From: an uncultured Lachnospiraceae bacterium
GTDB lineage: Bacteria; Bacillota; Clostridia; Lachnospirales; Lachnospiraceae
DNA: 64,000 nucleotides
Assembly: GCA_947588675.1 (NCBI GenBank)
Contig: CANPYY010000002.1
Location: forward strand, 1 to 64,000
Direction of reading: 5' to 3'
Shown: positions 15,071 through 24,603 of the stretch, in pieces
Numbering within the stretch: the stretch's first letter is position 1
Layout: every line of letters begins with the position of its first letter
The notes under the pieces: generated by a model
What the model was told of the DNA's origin: nothing
Seen by the model: the letters and a program-made list of their open reading frames with translations, nothing else
Database searches by the model: none
Made by a program: the position numbers and the translations under genes

Positions 15071-15754
15071 TTAGTTACCGCTGCCATTTACACGCTTTGC
15101 AAACGTATCTTTAAAATTTTTAACATTTTCATTCAAATCACCCTTAAACACCCCTGTTCCGGCAACTATTACATTTACTCCGCAATCCAGTACATGTTCA
15201 AGATTTGACTGCTTTATACCGCCGTCCATCTGAATATCAGTATCCAAATTATGTTCATTTATATATTCTCTTATTGCTCCGGCTTTTACAAGAGTGCTTT
15301 CTATAAGCTGCTGTCCGCCGTATCCCGGGTATACGCTCATTACAAGCACCATATACACCCTGTCAAGATATGGAAGGACCGCTTCGTAAGGAGTATCGGG
15401 ACTAAGGCATATTGCAGGCTTTGCGCCCGACTTTTCTATTTCTTTAAGAGTTTTATCCATATCTGAACACGCTTCTACATGAACGGTTATACCATCAGCC
15501 CCTGCTTCTGCAAACCTTTTGATATATCGGATTGGTTCTTCTATCATAAGATGTACATCAAAGAACATGTCAGAATATTTTCTGATTGATCTTATAACCG
15601 GAATCCCTATTGATATGTTTGGAACAAACATACCATCCATTACGTCAATATGTACATAATCCGCCTCTGCACTTTTAAGCCGTTTAAGCTCGTCTGAAAG
15701 TTTGGCAAAATCAGCCGCAAGTATAGACGGCGCAAGCTTGTATTCTAATCTCAT
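15071..15754 (-). CDS. rpe: ribulose-phosphate 3-epimerase
   Basis: A 227-residue TIM barrel that interconverts ribulose 5-phosphate and xylulose 5-phosphate in the pentose phosphate pathway. The family motifs are in place: LAPSILAADF, HIDVMDGMFVPN, FDVHLMIEEP and the C-terminal MDGGIK with GTGVFKG. The usual MSVNPGFGGQ loop reads MSVYPGYGGQ here, so the asparagine is replaced by tyrosine. It is the last gene of the long minus-strand operon, 22 bases after rsgA, with GGAG before its ATG. In many Firmicutes rpe follows rsgA and prkC in the same order. Confidence 0.96.
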   Translation of the reverse strand: MRLEYKLAPSILAADFAKLSDELKRLKSAEADYVHIDVMDGMFVPNISIGIPVIRSIRKYSDMFFDVHLMIEEPIRYIKRFAEAGADGITVHVEACSDMDKTLKEIEKSGAKPAICLSPDTPYEAVLPYLDRVYMVLVMSVYPGYGGQQLIESTLVKAGAIREYINEHNLDTDIQMDGGIKQSNLEHVLDCGVNVIVAGTGVFKGDLNENVKNFKDTFAKRVNGSGN

Positions 15755-15776
15755 ATATATTCTCCTTATTATAACT

Positions 15777-16655
15777 CTACCATTTCTTCCTGCTGTTTAT
15801 TTCATCAAGCATGAGTATATAACTGTCATATCTGCTTTTTGGTATTGTTCCATCCAAAACTGCGGATTTCACACTGCACCCCGGCTCATCTCTGTGCATA
15901 CACCCCTGAAAGCGACATTTATCCTGATAAAAAATAAATTCTGAAAAATAATTTTTTAATCTATCCGCCTCTATATCCAAAAGACTTAATGATGAAAATC
16001 CCGGTGTATCCATAAGATAACTGTTCTCATTTATACAAAATATCTCAGAATGTCTTGTCGTATGTTTTCCTCTGCCAAGTTTTCTGCTTATATCGCCCGT
16101 TTCCGCATTTGCATTTGGATATAATCTGTTCATGACAGAAGATTTACCTGTTCCCGATGGTCCGGCAAGCACTGTAAGCTTACCCTTCAGCATATCTGCA
16201 AGAACATCAAAACCTTCGCCGGTATGTGCGCATATGCTTAATACTCGCGCCCCGCTGTTCTCATATATCGAAATATATTTTTTTACCGTTTCTTCATCTA
16301 CAAGATCTGTTTTATTAAAACAGATAATCACAGGAATATCTTCATATTCCATCCTGACAAGGAAATAATCTATAAGGCACAGATTAGGCGCAGGCTCAGC
16401 GGATGCAAATACAAGAAGCGCCTGGTCTACATTTGCCGCGGCAGGCCTTATAAGACTGTTTTTCCTTGGAAGTATCTGCGTAATATTACCCGTATATGCC
16501 TTACTGTCGGTAATATCTATACTTACCATATCGCCAACCAAAGGTTTTTCGTTCCTGTTCCGCAGTATTCCCTTTGCGCGACACTCGTACACCCCATCTT
16601 TCTGTACATGTACGTAGTAAAAACCGCCTACTCCCTTTATGATTCTTCCATTCAT
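15777..16655 (-). CDS. rsgA: ribosome small-subunit-dependent GTPase A
   Basis: A 292-residue circularly permuted GTPase that checks and releases factors during late 30S maturation. An OB fold comes first (residues 1-70), then G4 (CFNKTDLV) before G1 (AGPSGTGKSSVMN) and G3 (DTPGFSS), and a C-terminal zinc region (CRFQGCMHRDEPGC). Its ATG stands three bases after the prkC stop codon. The P-loop has Pro-Ser-Gly-Thr where many members have Gln-Ser-Gly-Val. Confidence 0.96.
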   Translation of the reverse strand: MNGRIIKGVGGFYYVHVQKDGVYECRAKGILRNRNEKPLVGDMVSIDITDSKAYTGNITQILPRKNSLIRPAAANVDQALLVFASAEPAPNLCLIDYFLVRMEYEDIPVIICFNKTDLVDEETVKKYISIYENSGARVLSICAHTGEGFDVLADMLKGKLTVLAGPSGTGKSSVMNRLYPNANAETGDISRKLGRGKHTTRHSEIFCINENSYLMDTPGFSSLSLLDIEADRLKNYFSEFIFYQDKCRFQGCMHRDEPGCSVKSAVLDGTIPKSRYDSYILMLDEINSRKKW

Positions 16656-16658
16656 ACT

Positions 16659-18719
16659 TTACTGTGCAACCTTCGAGAAACTAATATTATACGTATTGTA
16701 TTTTATTCCATCTACATACATTACAATCTCTCCTTCCGATTCACTGAATCCCTCTACTTTTACCTGAAGCGGGAAACTGTAATAATTCATCATTTCCTCA
16801 TTTCCTACCACCTTGGTAGAACCGTCCTGTGTAAGAACAAGCTTTATAACTCCGCTCTGGGTTTCATCGGTAAACGGATTGTCTGATATTGTAATTAAAC
16901 CTTCGTATTTATATGTGATTTCCGGTCCTATGCTCACAGTAATGCCTACAGAAGTCCCTTTTTCAACTTCACTTCCGCTCGCCTGCGTCTGTGATATTAC
17001 ATTTCCCGAAGCCACGCTGTTTGAATATTCCTGTTTGACATCGCCAATGGCAAGTCCTGCTTTTTCCAGAGCTTTCTTTGCCTTTTTCTGCGTCATTCCC
17101 GCCAACTGCGGTACTTTGACATATTCAGTCTTTTTACCTTTACTGAGGATGATTGTCACCTTGGTTCCATCGGCAACTTCTTCATCTTCTTTAGGGCTTG
17201 TGCCGATAACTTTTTCAACTTCTACGGTATCGCTGTTTTCATACGATATCCCTGTCGTAAGTCCTGCATCCTCAAGAATCTGTTTAGCCTCATCCAGGGA
17301 TTTGCCGCTAACATCCGGAACTTTAACAGGTTCCGGTCCCGAACTGATAACCAGCGTTACGGAATCGCCATTCCTTAACGTAGTTCCTTCGTCAGGATTT
17401 GTTTTCACAACTTTCCCTTTTTCTATATCATCTGAATAACTTTCCTCAATATCTATGCTTATATCCATATTCAGCGAATTAATATACGACATTGCCTCCT
17501 GTTTATCCATATCGCTCAAATCGTCAAGTATTACTCCTGAAGTGCTGTCATTATCGCTGTTGTCAACTGCCGGAGCCGATGCCGCAGGCGTGGCGCTTGC
17601 CGAAGGTTCATCCGTACCGCTTCCCGCAGTCACAAATTTAATTATTATGAATATGACAATCATTGCAAGTATTACTCCCGCAACAATGCTTCCGACAACA
17701 ACTGCTTTTTCCAGTTTCGGGTCTATTTCAGAATCATTCTCAGATTCTTTTTCAATATCCGACAAATCAAGATTTTCCTCCGCATCGGATACTATAACCG
17801 CCTTGCTTCTGTTTTTTATATCTTTTAAATCTTCATCGGAAATATGTATAGTCGGTCCGTCTGAATCAAGAGTTGAAACTATTTTTACAAAATCCCCGTC
17901 AGGGTCCGTAACCGCTTTTTTCAAATCGTTTATAAGGTCAGATACAGAAAGATATCTTAATTCAGGTTTCTTCTGTATACATTTACTGACTATCATTTCA
18001 ATGCTTTTGGGAATATTTTTTTCAAAACTGGACAGTGGAGGAGCTTCTTCCTGTATGTGAGCCAGCGCAACTGAAACTGTACTGTCGCCTGTAAAAGGCA
18101 CTGTACCGCACAGCATCTCATACATTGTAATTCCCAGCGAATATATATCGCTCTTTTCATCACTGAATCCTCCGCGCGCCTGTTCGGGAGAAATATAATG
18201 TACGGAACCCATTACATTTGATGTAATGGTATTGGAACTTGTAGCTTTAGCTATTCCAAAATCTGTAACCTTCACCTTTCCTTCGCGGGAAATAATAATA
18301 TTCTGCGGTTTAATATCCCTGTGGATAATATGGTTATCATGGGCGGCAAGAAGTCCCTGGGCAATCTGTATAGCTATGCCAAGCGACTCCTTTATTTCAA
18401 GTTTACCTTTATGTTCTATGTACTTTTTGAGCGTAATTCCTTCTACAAATTCCATTACAATATAATACAGACCGTCTTCATCTCCAACATCATATACCGC
18501 CACAATGTTTGGATGGGTCAGCCCTGCAACAGACTGCGCCTCTGCCCTGAATTTCGTAACAAATTTGGTATCCAGGCTGTATTCCTGTTTCAATACCTTA
18601 ATTGCCACATAACGGTTAAGGCGGTTATCTTTCGCTTTATACACATCAGCCATTCCGCCAGTCCCGGCTTTTTCAATAATCTCATATCTTCCGCTAATCA
18701 GCATACCTATTTTAATCAT
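16659..18719 (-). CDS. prkC: PASTA-domain Ser/Thr protein kinase
   Basis: A 686-residue membrane kinase. The kinase domain (1-270) has GTGGMADVYKA, Lys41, HRDIKPQN with Asp135 and DFG at 153-155. A cytoplasmic linker follows, one transmembrane helix lies at about 339-363, then a Ser/Ala/Pro stretch. Three extracellular PASTA repeats follow (about 395-461, 465-528 and 534-598); the first is degenerate at its start. An additional ~85-residue domain closes the protein (600-686). PASTA repeats bind muropeptides or lipid II and control growth, division and germination. It is preceded by its phosphatase and followed by rsgA, the standard Firmicute order. Confidence 0.96.
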   Translation of the reverse strand: MIKIGMLISGRYEIIEKAGTGGMADVYKAKDNRLNRYVAIKVLKQEYSLDTKFVTKFRAEAQSVAGLTHPNIVAVYDVGDEDGLYYIVMEFVEGITLKKYIEHKGKLEIKESLGIAIQIAQGLLAAHDNHIIHRDIKPQNIIISREGKVKVTDFGIAKATSSNTITSNVMGSVHYISPEQARGGFSDEKSDIYSLGITMYEMLCGTVPFTGDSTVSVALAHIQEEAPPLSSFEKNIPKSIEMIVSKCIQKKPELRYLSVSDLINDLKKAVTDPDGDFVKIVSTLDSDGPTIHISDEDLKDIKNRSKAVIVSDAEENLDLSDIEKESENDSEIDPKLEKAVVVGSIVAGVILAMIVIFIIIKFVTAGSGTDEPSASATPAASAPAVDNSDNDSTSGVILDDLSDMDKQEAMSYINSLNMDISIDIEESYSDDIEKGKVVKTNPDEGTTLRNGDSVTLVISSGPEPVKVPDVSGKSLDEAKQILEDAGLTTGISYENSDTVEVEKVIGTSPKEDEEVADGTKVTIILSKGKKTEYVKVPQLAGMTQKKAKKALEKAGLAIGDVKQEYSNSVASGNVISQTQASGSEVEKGTSVGITVSIGPEITYKYEGLITISDNPFTDETQSGVIKLVLTQDGSTKVVGNEEMMNYYSFPLQVKVEGFSESEGEIVMYVDGIKYNTYNISFSKVAQ

Positions 18720-18743
18720 AGCAAAATCCTTTCTTTAACATCC

Positions 18744-19466
18744 TCAGACTTCAACAAGCAGTACTGTTATATTGTCTTTTCCTCCGGCTTCATTTGCCCT
18801 GTTTACCAACTCCATACAGGTTTTCCGCAAATCATTTCTGTTATTTTTTATTATGTATTCTATTTCAGCATCTTCAAGCATATTCGTAAGGCCGTCTGAA
18901 CACATAAGTATTATGTCGCCTTCCTGCACGCTTACATCAAAATAATCCGGCTGTATATCCATACCTATACCAAGCGCCCTGGTTATAATATTTTTGTTAG
19001 GATGGCTCCGTACTTTATCTTTTTCAAGTTCGCCCGATTTTACCATTTCTTCAACTAAAGAATGGTCCTCCGTTATCTGCTCAAGACCATCCCTTAAAAT
19101 ATATAATCTGGAATCACCTATATGTGCGACGTATAATGTCATATCTATTATTGACGCTGCAACGAGGGTAGTTCCCATTCCATAATAATCAGGATTTTCA
19201 TCCGCTTTATCCTGTATCTGCCCATGCGCATAAAATATTGCTTCGTTCATTATGCTTACGGGAGTCCTTAATTCACTTTCCGAAACAGACTTGTAAAACG
19301 CCTCAACGCAAAGTTTAGATGCCATATCGCCGGCATTATGCCCGCCCATGCCATCTGCAACAATAAACAGATTGGAAAATATGCCTACTGCTCCCTCACT
19401 ACAATAGACACTATCCTGATTAATTGTTCTTTTTAACCCCGTATCCGTTATTGAGAACGATTTCAT
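18744..19466 (-). CDS. stp: PP2C-type Ser/Thr protein phosphatase
   Basis: A 240-residue PPM phosphatase that reverses PrkC phosphorylation (PrpC/Stp). Metal-binding motifs VADGMGGHNAGD, GDSRLYIL, MCSDGLTN and GGKDNIT are all present. I take ATG 19466 because members begin MKSFSITD-G; an ATG seven codons upstream (19487) overlaps the rlmN stop region and cannot be excluded. It lies between rlmN and prkC. Confidence 0.95.
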   Translation of the reverse strand: MKSFSITDTGLKRTINQDSVYCSEGAVGIFSNLFIVADGMGGHNAGDMASKLCVEAFYKSVSESELRTPVSIMNEAIFYAHGQIQDKADENPDYYGMGTTLVAASIIDMTLYVAHIGDSRLYILRDGLEQITEDHSLVEEMVKSGELEKDKVRSHPNKNIITRALGIGMDIQPDYFDVSVQEGDIILMCSDGLTNMLEDAEIEYIIKNNRNDLRKTCMELVNRANEAGGKDNITVLLVEV

Positions 19467-19473
19467 ATAATTA

Positions 19474-20562
19474 TTACATCCTCTCATTTTTATGAAAGCT
19501 TTTGCTTTTTTCCTCCAGACATTCCCTTCTTAACTGTCCGCAGGCAGCCTCTATATCTCTGCCCATTCCTTTTCTAATTGTACCATTTATTCTGTTTTTT
19601 TCAAGATATTTTTCAAAATACCGCACTTCTGCAGCATAAGAAGCCCGGCAGTTTCTTTCCTTTACGGAATTTAACGGAATAAGATTAACGTGACATAACA
19701 TTCCTTTTACATACGAAACGAGTTTCTCTGCGCATTCCGGCGTATCATTTACGCCCGCTATCATTGCGTATTCAAAAGTAATTCTTCGTCCCGTTTTATT
19801 TATAAAATAAAGGCACGCCTCTTTTATCTGCCTAAGACTATACCGGTTTGCAACAGGCATTATGCTCTTTCTAAGCTCATCGTATGGAGCGTGTAATGAT
19901 ATTGCAAGCGTTACCGCCATTTCTTCATCAGCAAAATCATATATTCTGTCCACAATACCGCATGTCGATACAGTAATACTTCTCTGACTTATATTAAGAC
20001 CGTTTTCATCAGATATCATACGTAAAAATTTGATAAGTTCATCATAATTGTCAAACGGCTCTCCTATACCCATTACAACAATATTATCAACTCTCCTGCC
20101 CATATCTTTCTGAATCAGATATATCTGCGAAAGCATCTCTGACGCCGTAAGGCTTCTTTCAAGCCCCATTATAGTCGATGCGCAGAAACTGCAGCCCATA
20201 CGGCAGCCCGCCTGTGAAGAAATACATACGCTCATTCCATAGGGATACTGCATTGCAACGCTTTCAATTATATTTCCATCCATCGTGCACATAAGATATT
20301 TTGCCGTACCATCCACTTCCGATACAAGCTTTTTCTCTATGCGCATCGGGCGCGCTTCGTATTTTGCCGCGAGCGTATCTTTTAGTTTTTTAGGTATATT
20401 CGTCATATCATCATAACTGTCCGCAAGTTTTTTATGAAGCCATTCATATATCTGCGACGCCCGGAACTTCTTTTCATTAAGGCCTGTAAGATATTCGTTC
20501 AGTTCATCTTTTGTAAAAGACATCAAATCCCTATAATTATTATATTTACCATCTGTTTCCAT
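19474..20562 (-). CDS. rlmN: dual-specificity 23S rRNA/tRNA (adenine C2) methyltransferase
   Basis: A 362-residue radical-SAM enzyme that methylates A2503 of 23S rRNA and A37 of some tRNAs. The cluster motif CRMGCSFC and the VVMGIGEPFDNYD and EYAMIAGVND blocks are present, as is the C-terminal catalytic cysteine (GRDIEAACGQL). AGGTGG stands five bases before ATG 20562; a GTG three codons upstream is the alternative. It follows rsmB after 15 bases. Confidence 0.96.
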   Translation of the reverse strand: METDGKYNNYRDLMSFTKDELNEYLTGLNEKKFRASQIYEWLHKKLADSYDDMTNIPKKLKDTLAAKYEARPMRIEKKLVSEVDGTAKYLMCTMDGNIIESVAMQYPYGMSVCISSQAGCRMGCSFCASTIMGLERSLTASEMLSQIYLIQKDMGRRVDNIVVMGIGEPFDNYDELIKFLRMISDENGLNISQRSITVSTCGIVDRIYDFADEEMAVTLAISLHAPYDELRKSIMPVANRYSLRQIKEACLYFINKTGRRITFEYAMIAGVNDTPECAEKLVSYVKGMLCHVNLIPLNSVKERNCRASYAAEVRYFEKYLEKNRINGTIRKGMGRDIEAACGQLRRECLEEKSKSFHKNERM

Positions 20563-20577
20563 CCATACCACCTGAAA

Positions 20578-21969
20578 TTATACCTTTCGCCTGAACACCG
20601 AAACAAAAAAACCGTCCGCGTATGCCCTGCCGGGAATAACTTTAATCATACCTTCCTTAGTGACCATGCTTTTAAGCGTATCAGGAATATACCCTTTCGT
20701 ATTTATATTTTCAAAATTCTCATGTCTGAGAAGAAAATTTTTTACATTATCCTCATTTTCACATTTATTTAAAGTACATGTTGAAAATACTATAAATCCA
20801 TTTTTCTTAACATAACCCGAAACTACGTCAAGTATTTTTTCCTGCAGCACGGCAAGCTCTTTCATTCCTGTCGGGGATACGTTATACTTAATATCCTTTT
20901 TCTTTGCAAGTACGCCCAGACCCGAGCACGGCAAATCAGCGATAACCGCATCATACCTGTCCATACATGTTTCGTCGGGCACAAGCGCATCTGCTGTTTT
21001 TACGGTTATATTTTTTATGCCGAGTCTTTCTGCGTTTTCCAAAATAAGAGCCGTCTTTTCATCAGATATATCTCTGGCATCTATATGTATATTTTTATCA
21101 TCATATGCCGCCATCTGCAGGGTTTTTCCTCCGGGCGCCGCGCATATATCGAGAATCTTACAGGATTCTTTGTTTTTAAGCTTATTTTCAAGAAGCATAC
21201 CTGCAATATGCGCGGGTATCATCGAGCTTTCGTCCTGTACAAAAAAACTTCCTTCATCATAACCGCAAAGTTCGGTAACGGAACCCGGATTTTCAAGTTT
21301 TAATGTATAATCAAAAAAGTCGCCGTTTTTTACTTTTATACCTTTTTCCTCAAATTTCCCGGCAAGCTCCGTTTTATCATATGCCTTTTTTGTACATCTT
21401 ATTGTAACATCAGGTACGCCGATAAAATATTTAAAAGCTTTTTCGGCAGTATCAGAACCAAGTTCGCATATATAATGATTAACAAGCCATTCCGGAATGG
21501 AATATGCAATACTCATATACTTTACGGGTTCTTTTTCCCTGTCGGGATATTTTATTTCACTTACCGTCCTTACTATATTCCTTAGCACGCCGTTTACATA
21601 TCCTTTAAGGGGCTTATAGCCTTTTTTTACGGTAAGCTTTACGGCTTCGTTTACCGCGGCGCTGTCAGGAACATTTTCCATATATTTTATCTGATATACA
21701 GCCATTCTGAGTATATTCCTTATATATGGCTTCAATCTGTTTACCGGCTTTTTACAATATAATTCAAGTATATAATCAAGTTCTGCCGCCCTCTCTATTG
21801 TCCCAAGCGACAGCATTGATATAAATCTCTTATCTCTTGCCTCCAGACTCTTTTTTGTATTCAGGCATTTATTAAGCGAAATATTGCAAAAGCTGCCGTT
21901 TTCAAGCACATCAGTAATTACTTCAAGCGCAAGCAGCCTTGCATTTATCTTTATATTTGCATTATCCAT
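20578..21969 (-). CDS. rsmB: 16S rRNA (cytosine-967 C5) methyltransferase
   Basis: A 463-residue protein with an N-terminal NusB-like RNA-binding domain (about 1-140) and a C-terminal Rossmann methyltransferase. SAM motif DICAAPGGKTLQMA, motif IV ADLPCSGLGVLAKK and the catalytic-cysteine region STCTLNKCENEDNV are present. It lies between the YugP-like peptidase and rlmN, as in many Clostridia. Confidence 0.95.
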   Translation of the reverse strand: MDNANIKINARLLALEVITDVLENGSFCNISLNKCLNTKKSLEARDKRFISMLSLGTIERAAELDYILELYCKKPVNRLKPYIRNILRMAVYQIKYMENVPDSAAVNEAVKLTVKKGYKPLKGYVNGVLRNIVRTVSEIKYPDREKEPVKYMSIAYSIPEWLVNHYICELGSDTAEKAFKYFIGVPDVTIRCTKKAYDKTELAGKFEEKGIKVKNGDFFDYTLKLENPGSVTELCGYDEGSFFVQDESSMIPAHIAGMLLENKLKNKESCKILDICAAPGGKTLQMAAYDDKNIHIDARDISDEKTALILENAERLGIKNITVKTADALVPDETCMDRYDAVIADLPCSGLGVLAKKKDIKYNVSPTGMKELAVLQEKILDVVSGYVKKNGFIVFSTCTLNKCENEDNVKNFLLRHENFENINTKGYIPDTLKSMVTKEGMIKVIPGRAYADGFFVSVFRRKV

Positions 21970-21975
21970 ATATCA

Positions 21976-22725
21976 TTAATCCCTGTTTCTGTTTCCAAAT
22001 AGTAAAATAAGCCTTAAAAGCTGAAGTATGGCTGCTGCCGCCGAAGCTACATATGTCAGCGCGGCTGCTCTTAACACTTTCCTGCCGTATTTATTTTCCT
22101 CTGTATACAGTATGCCGTTTGCGTCCAGCGTAACAAGCGCACGCCTGGAGGCGTCAAATTCTACCGGAAGTGTTACAATCTGAAAAAGCACTGCAAACGA
22201 AAACAGTATTATTCCTATATCAATAAGCACGCTAAAACTTCCCAACAATATGCCTGCTATAATAAAAAACCATGAAGCCCCCGAACCAAAATTGGCTATG
22301 GGTACAAGTTTTGAACGTATCGTAAGCGGCGCATAATTCTTGCTGTGCTGTATACAATGCCCCACCTCATGGGCGGCGACAGATACCGCTGCAACTGACG
22401 ACTGTCCGTATACGCTGTCGGATAACCTTAACACTTTATTTTTAGGGTCATAATGGTCTGTAAGGCTGCCTCCTACATGTTCAATTCTTACATCATAAAT
22501 TCCGTTCGCATGTAATAGCCTTTCCGCTGCTTGCGCGCCGCTCAAACCGCTTCTTGCCGGCACTTTCTGGTATTTTGCAAACGTACTTTTTACTTTAAAG
22601 GATGCGATAAGCGACAATACAACTCCTATAAGCACAAGTATATATGTCGGGTCCCAGTACATACCATATCCGCCCATTCCATACATTCCGCGATAACCGT
22701 ATCCTACCAATAATATATTTGTCAT
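21976..22725 (-). CDS. YugP-like membrane zinc metallopeptidase
   Basis: A 249-residue protein with one N-terminal helix (TYILVLIGVVLSLIASF), a HEVGHCIQH zinc-peptidase motif (residues about 115-125) and two or three further hydrophobic segments. It belongs to the zinc_peptidase_2 (DUF2324, YugP) family, whose substrate is not established. The first 22 residues are Gly/Tyr/Met-rich (YGYRGMYGMGGYGMYWD). It sits between fmt and rsmB in the translation-linked operon. Confidence 0.9.
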   Translation of the reverse strand: MTNILLVGYGYRGMYGMGGYGMYWDPTYILVLIGVVLSLIASFKVKSTFAKYQKVPARSGLSGAQAAERLLHANGIYDVRIEHVGGSLTDHYDPKNKVLRLSDSVYGQSSVAAVSVAAHEVGHCIQHSKNYAPLTIRSKLVPIANFGSGASWFFIIAGILLGSFSVLIDIGIILFSFAVLFQIVTLPVEFDASRRALVTLDANGILYTEENKYGRKVLRAAALTYVASAAAAILQLLRLILLFGNRNRD

Positions 22726-22745
22726 ATCAATTATCCCCTTTCCGC

Positions 22746-23675
22746 TTATTTTCCAAGAACCATTCCTGTTTTTATGGAAACTCCGTTCATATAATCGGAA
22801 GTTTTCATTCGTCTTTTTCCTTCCGGCTGAAGTTCAAATATTTTTAAAATTCCTTTTCCTGTCTTTATACAGAAGTTATCGGAACCTACCGATACTACCT
22901 CTCCATATCTGCCTTCATATTCATCATCTTCTGCCTGCACCATCCATATTTTAAGCATCTTACCGTCAATATAAGTATACGCACTGGGCCACGGATTTAA
23001 TCCTCTTACCAGTCTTTCAATTCTTTCCGCATCCATGGAAAAATCTATCAGTCCCATTTTTTTACTTATTATTCCCGCATATGAAAAATTATCACCCTGC
23101 GGCGTCCTTGTAATTGCGCCTTTTTCTATATTTTCTACCGCTTTGGTAATAAGTCTTCCGCCAAGCTCCGACAACTTATCATGCAGGGTGCCGCCAGTAT
23201 CAGATGATTCTATCTTAACTTTCTCCTGCATAATAATATCTCCGGTATCAAGCCCTTCTTCCATCATCATTATCGTAACGCCGGAATAATCTTCTCCGTC
23301 TATTACCGCCTGCTGTATCGGCGACGCTCCCCTGTATTTCGGAAGCAGCGAAGCGTGTATATTAATACAGCCGTATTCAGGTATCTCAAGAATTTCCTTT
23401 GACAATATCTGGCCAAATGCAGCTACCACGATAAGTTCGGGCTTTTTGTCCCTTATCCATGATACGCTCGCTTCTTCTTTTACCTTTAACGGCTGTATGA
23501 TATCAATATTATGCTTTAAAGCTTCTTCCTTAACCGGCGGATACATAACCTTACCGCCGCGCCCTTTGGGTCTGTCGGGCTGAGTTACCACACCTGCAAT
23601 ATCATGCCCTGCATATATAAGCGCAGAAAGTGCGTTCACTGCAAAATCAGGAGTTCCCATATATATTATACGCAT
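22746..23675 (-). CDS. fmt: methionyl-tRNA formyltransferase
   Basis: A 309-residue enzyme (about 315 in E. coli) that formylates initiator Met-tRNA. It has the N-terminal MGTPDFAVNAL and TQPDRPKGRG motifs, the catalytic INIHASLLPKYRGASP loop (Asn, His) and the C-terminal domain with GLNPWPSAY. Its ATG follows directly after the def stop codon (TAAATG), and the GAAGGAGAAG site lies in the end of def. def and fmt act at the two ends of the formylation cycle. Confidence 0.97.
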   Translation of the reverse strand: MRIIYMGTPDFAVNALSALIYAGHDIAGVVTQPDRPKGRGGKVMYPPVKEEALKHNIDIIQPLKVKEEASVSWIRDKKPELIVVAAFGQILSKEILEIPEYGCINIHASLLPKYRGASPIQQAVIDGEDYSGVTIMMMEEGLDTGDIIMQEKVKIESSDTGGTLHDKLSELGGRLITKAVENIEKGAITRTPQGDNFSYAGIISKKMGLIDFSMDAERIERLVRGLNPWPSAYTYIDGKMLKIWMVQAEDDEYEGRYGEVVSVGSDNFCIKTGKGILKIFELQPEGKRRMKTSDYMNGVSIKTGMVLGK

Positions 23676-24164
23676 TTATTCTTCTCCTTCTTTAAGTTCA
23701 TCAACATCATACAACCCGCCTTCAACCTTATCCACGTAAAGTTTTCCGTCAAGATGTTCTATCTCATGGATAAATGCCCTCGCTAAAAGACCGTTTCCTT
23801 CATATTCAACAGGTTTCATATCCATATCAAGCGCCCTGATTTTTACATATTCGGGTCTTGTAACCATACCTATTTTACCGGGCACTGACAGACAGCCCTC
23901 ATTTCCTGTCTGCTCTCCCTGCTCGTCTATAACTTCAGGGTTAATAAGGATTATAGGATTATTGCCTTCTTCCGTAACATCAATGACTACTATACGTTTC
24001 AAAATTCCAACCTGCGGAGCAGCAAGTCCTACTCCTGCCGCATTGTACATTGTTTCCAGCATGTCATTTATAAGTGTTCTTATCTTATCCGTCATATTAT
24101 CAACATGCTTTGACTTTTTATTCAGAATATCATCGCCTATTATACGTATGTTCCTAACCGCCAT
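23676..24164 (-). CDS. def: peptide deformylase
   Basis: A 162-residue metal enzyme that removes the formyl group from new proteins. The three family motifs are seen: GVGLAAPQ, EGCLSVPG and the metal-binding HEIEH near residue 137. Length matches type I bacterial deformylases. AGGAGG precedes the ATG; fmt follows with no gap. Confidence 0.97.
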   Translation of the reverse strand: MAVRNIRIIGDDILNKKSKHVDNMTDKIRTLINDMLETMYNAAGVGLAAPQVGILKRIVVIDVTEEGNNPIILINPEVIDEQGEQTGNEGCLSVPGKIGMVTRPEYVKIRALDMDMKPVEYEGNGLLARAFIHEIEHLDGKLYVDKVEGGLYDVDELKEGEE

Positions 24165-24173
24165 ATTTTCCTC

Positions 24174-24530
24174 CTACACAGGCTTACCGCATTTACTGCA
24201 ATACGCATCATGTGGATTTATTGGCGCCTGACAGTTCGTGCATCTCATACAGCCTTTTATTACAGCAATCTTATCATTCAATTCCGATATCTCGTCATAT
24301 TTTTCATCAATATTATTACAAATGCTAAGGAACTCCGCATCTACAACAATATCTTCCCTGTAACGGTTATAAACCGCCCTTCCAATATTGTTATACATAT
24401 CGTCAATACAGTGTTTTCCTTCTCTTATTTTTGCCTTAATCTTCTGAATCTCAACTGCATCATTTGCCTTGTCTGCTACATTTTTTGCAAAATTGCAGGC
24501 CTTATCGCCAAACTCCTTAAAATCTGCCAT
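24174..24530 (-). CDS. small zinc-ribbon protein, function unknown
   Basis: A 118-residue protein. Residues 1-75 are helical and charged (FGDKACNFAKNVADKANDAV, KIKAKIREGKHCIDDMYNNI), and the last 25 form a zinc ribbon (CTNCQAPINPHDAYCSKCGK). GAGGGGAG stands eight bases before ATG 24530. Similar helix-plus-ribbon proteins are common in Clostridia without a known role. It lies between priA and def. Confidence 0.8.
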   Translation of the reverse strand: MADFKEFGDKACNFAKNVADKANDAVEIQKIKAKIREGKHCIDDMYNNIGRAVYNRYREDIVVDAEFLSICNNIDEKYDEISELNDKIAVIKGCMRCTNCQAPINPHDAYCSKCGKPV

Positions 24531-24603
24531 AATGCTATCTCCCCTCAATAAAATTTATTTAATAATACTACCTTAATGCGCCTATTATGTCAACCTTGCA
24601 TAA

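Noticed and set aside
16813..18060. Long plus-strand frames within prkC
   Set aside because: They are mirror frames of the PASTA and linker coding region, with no start signals of their own.
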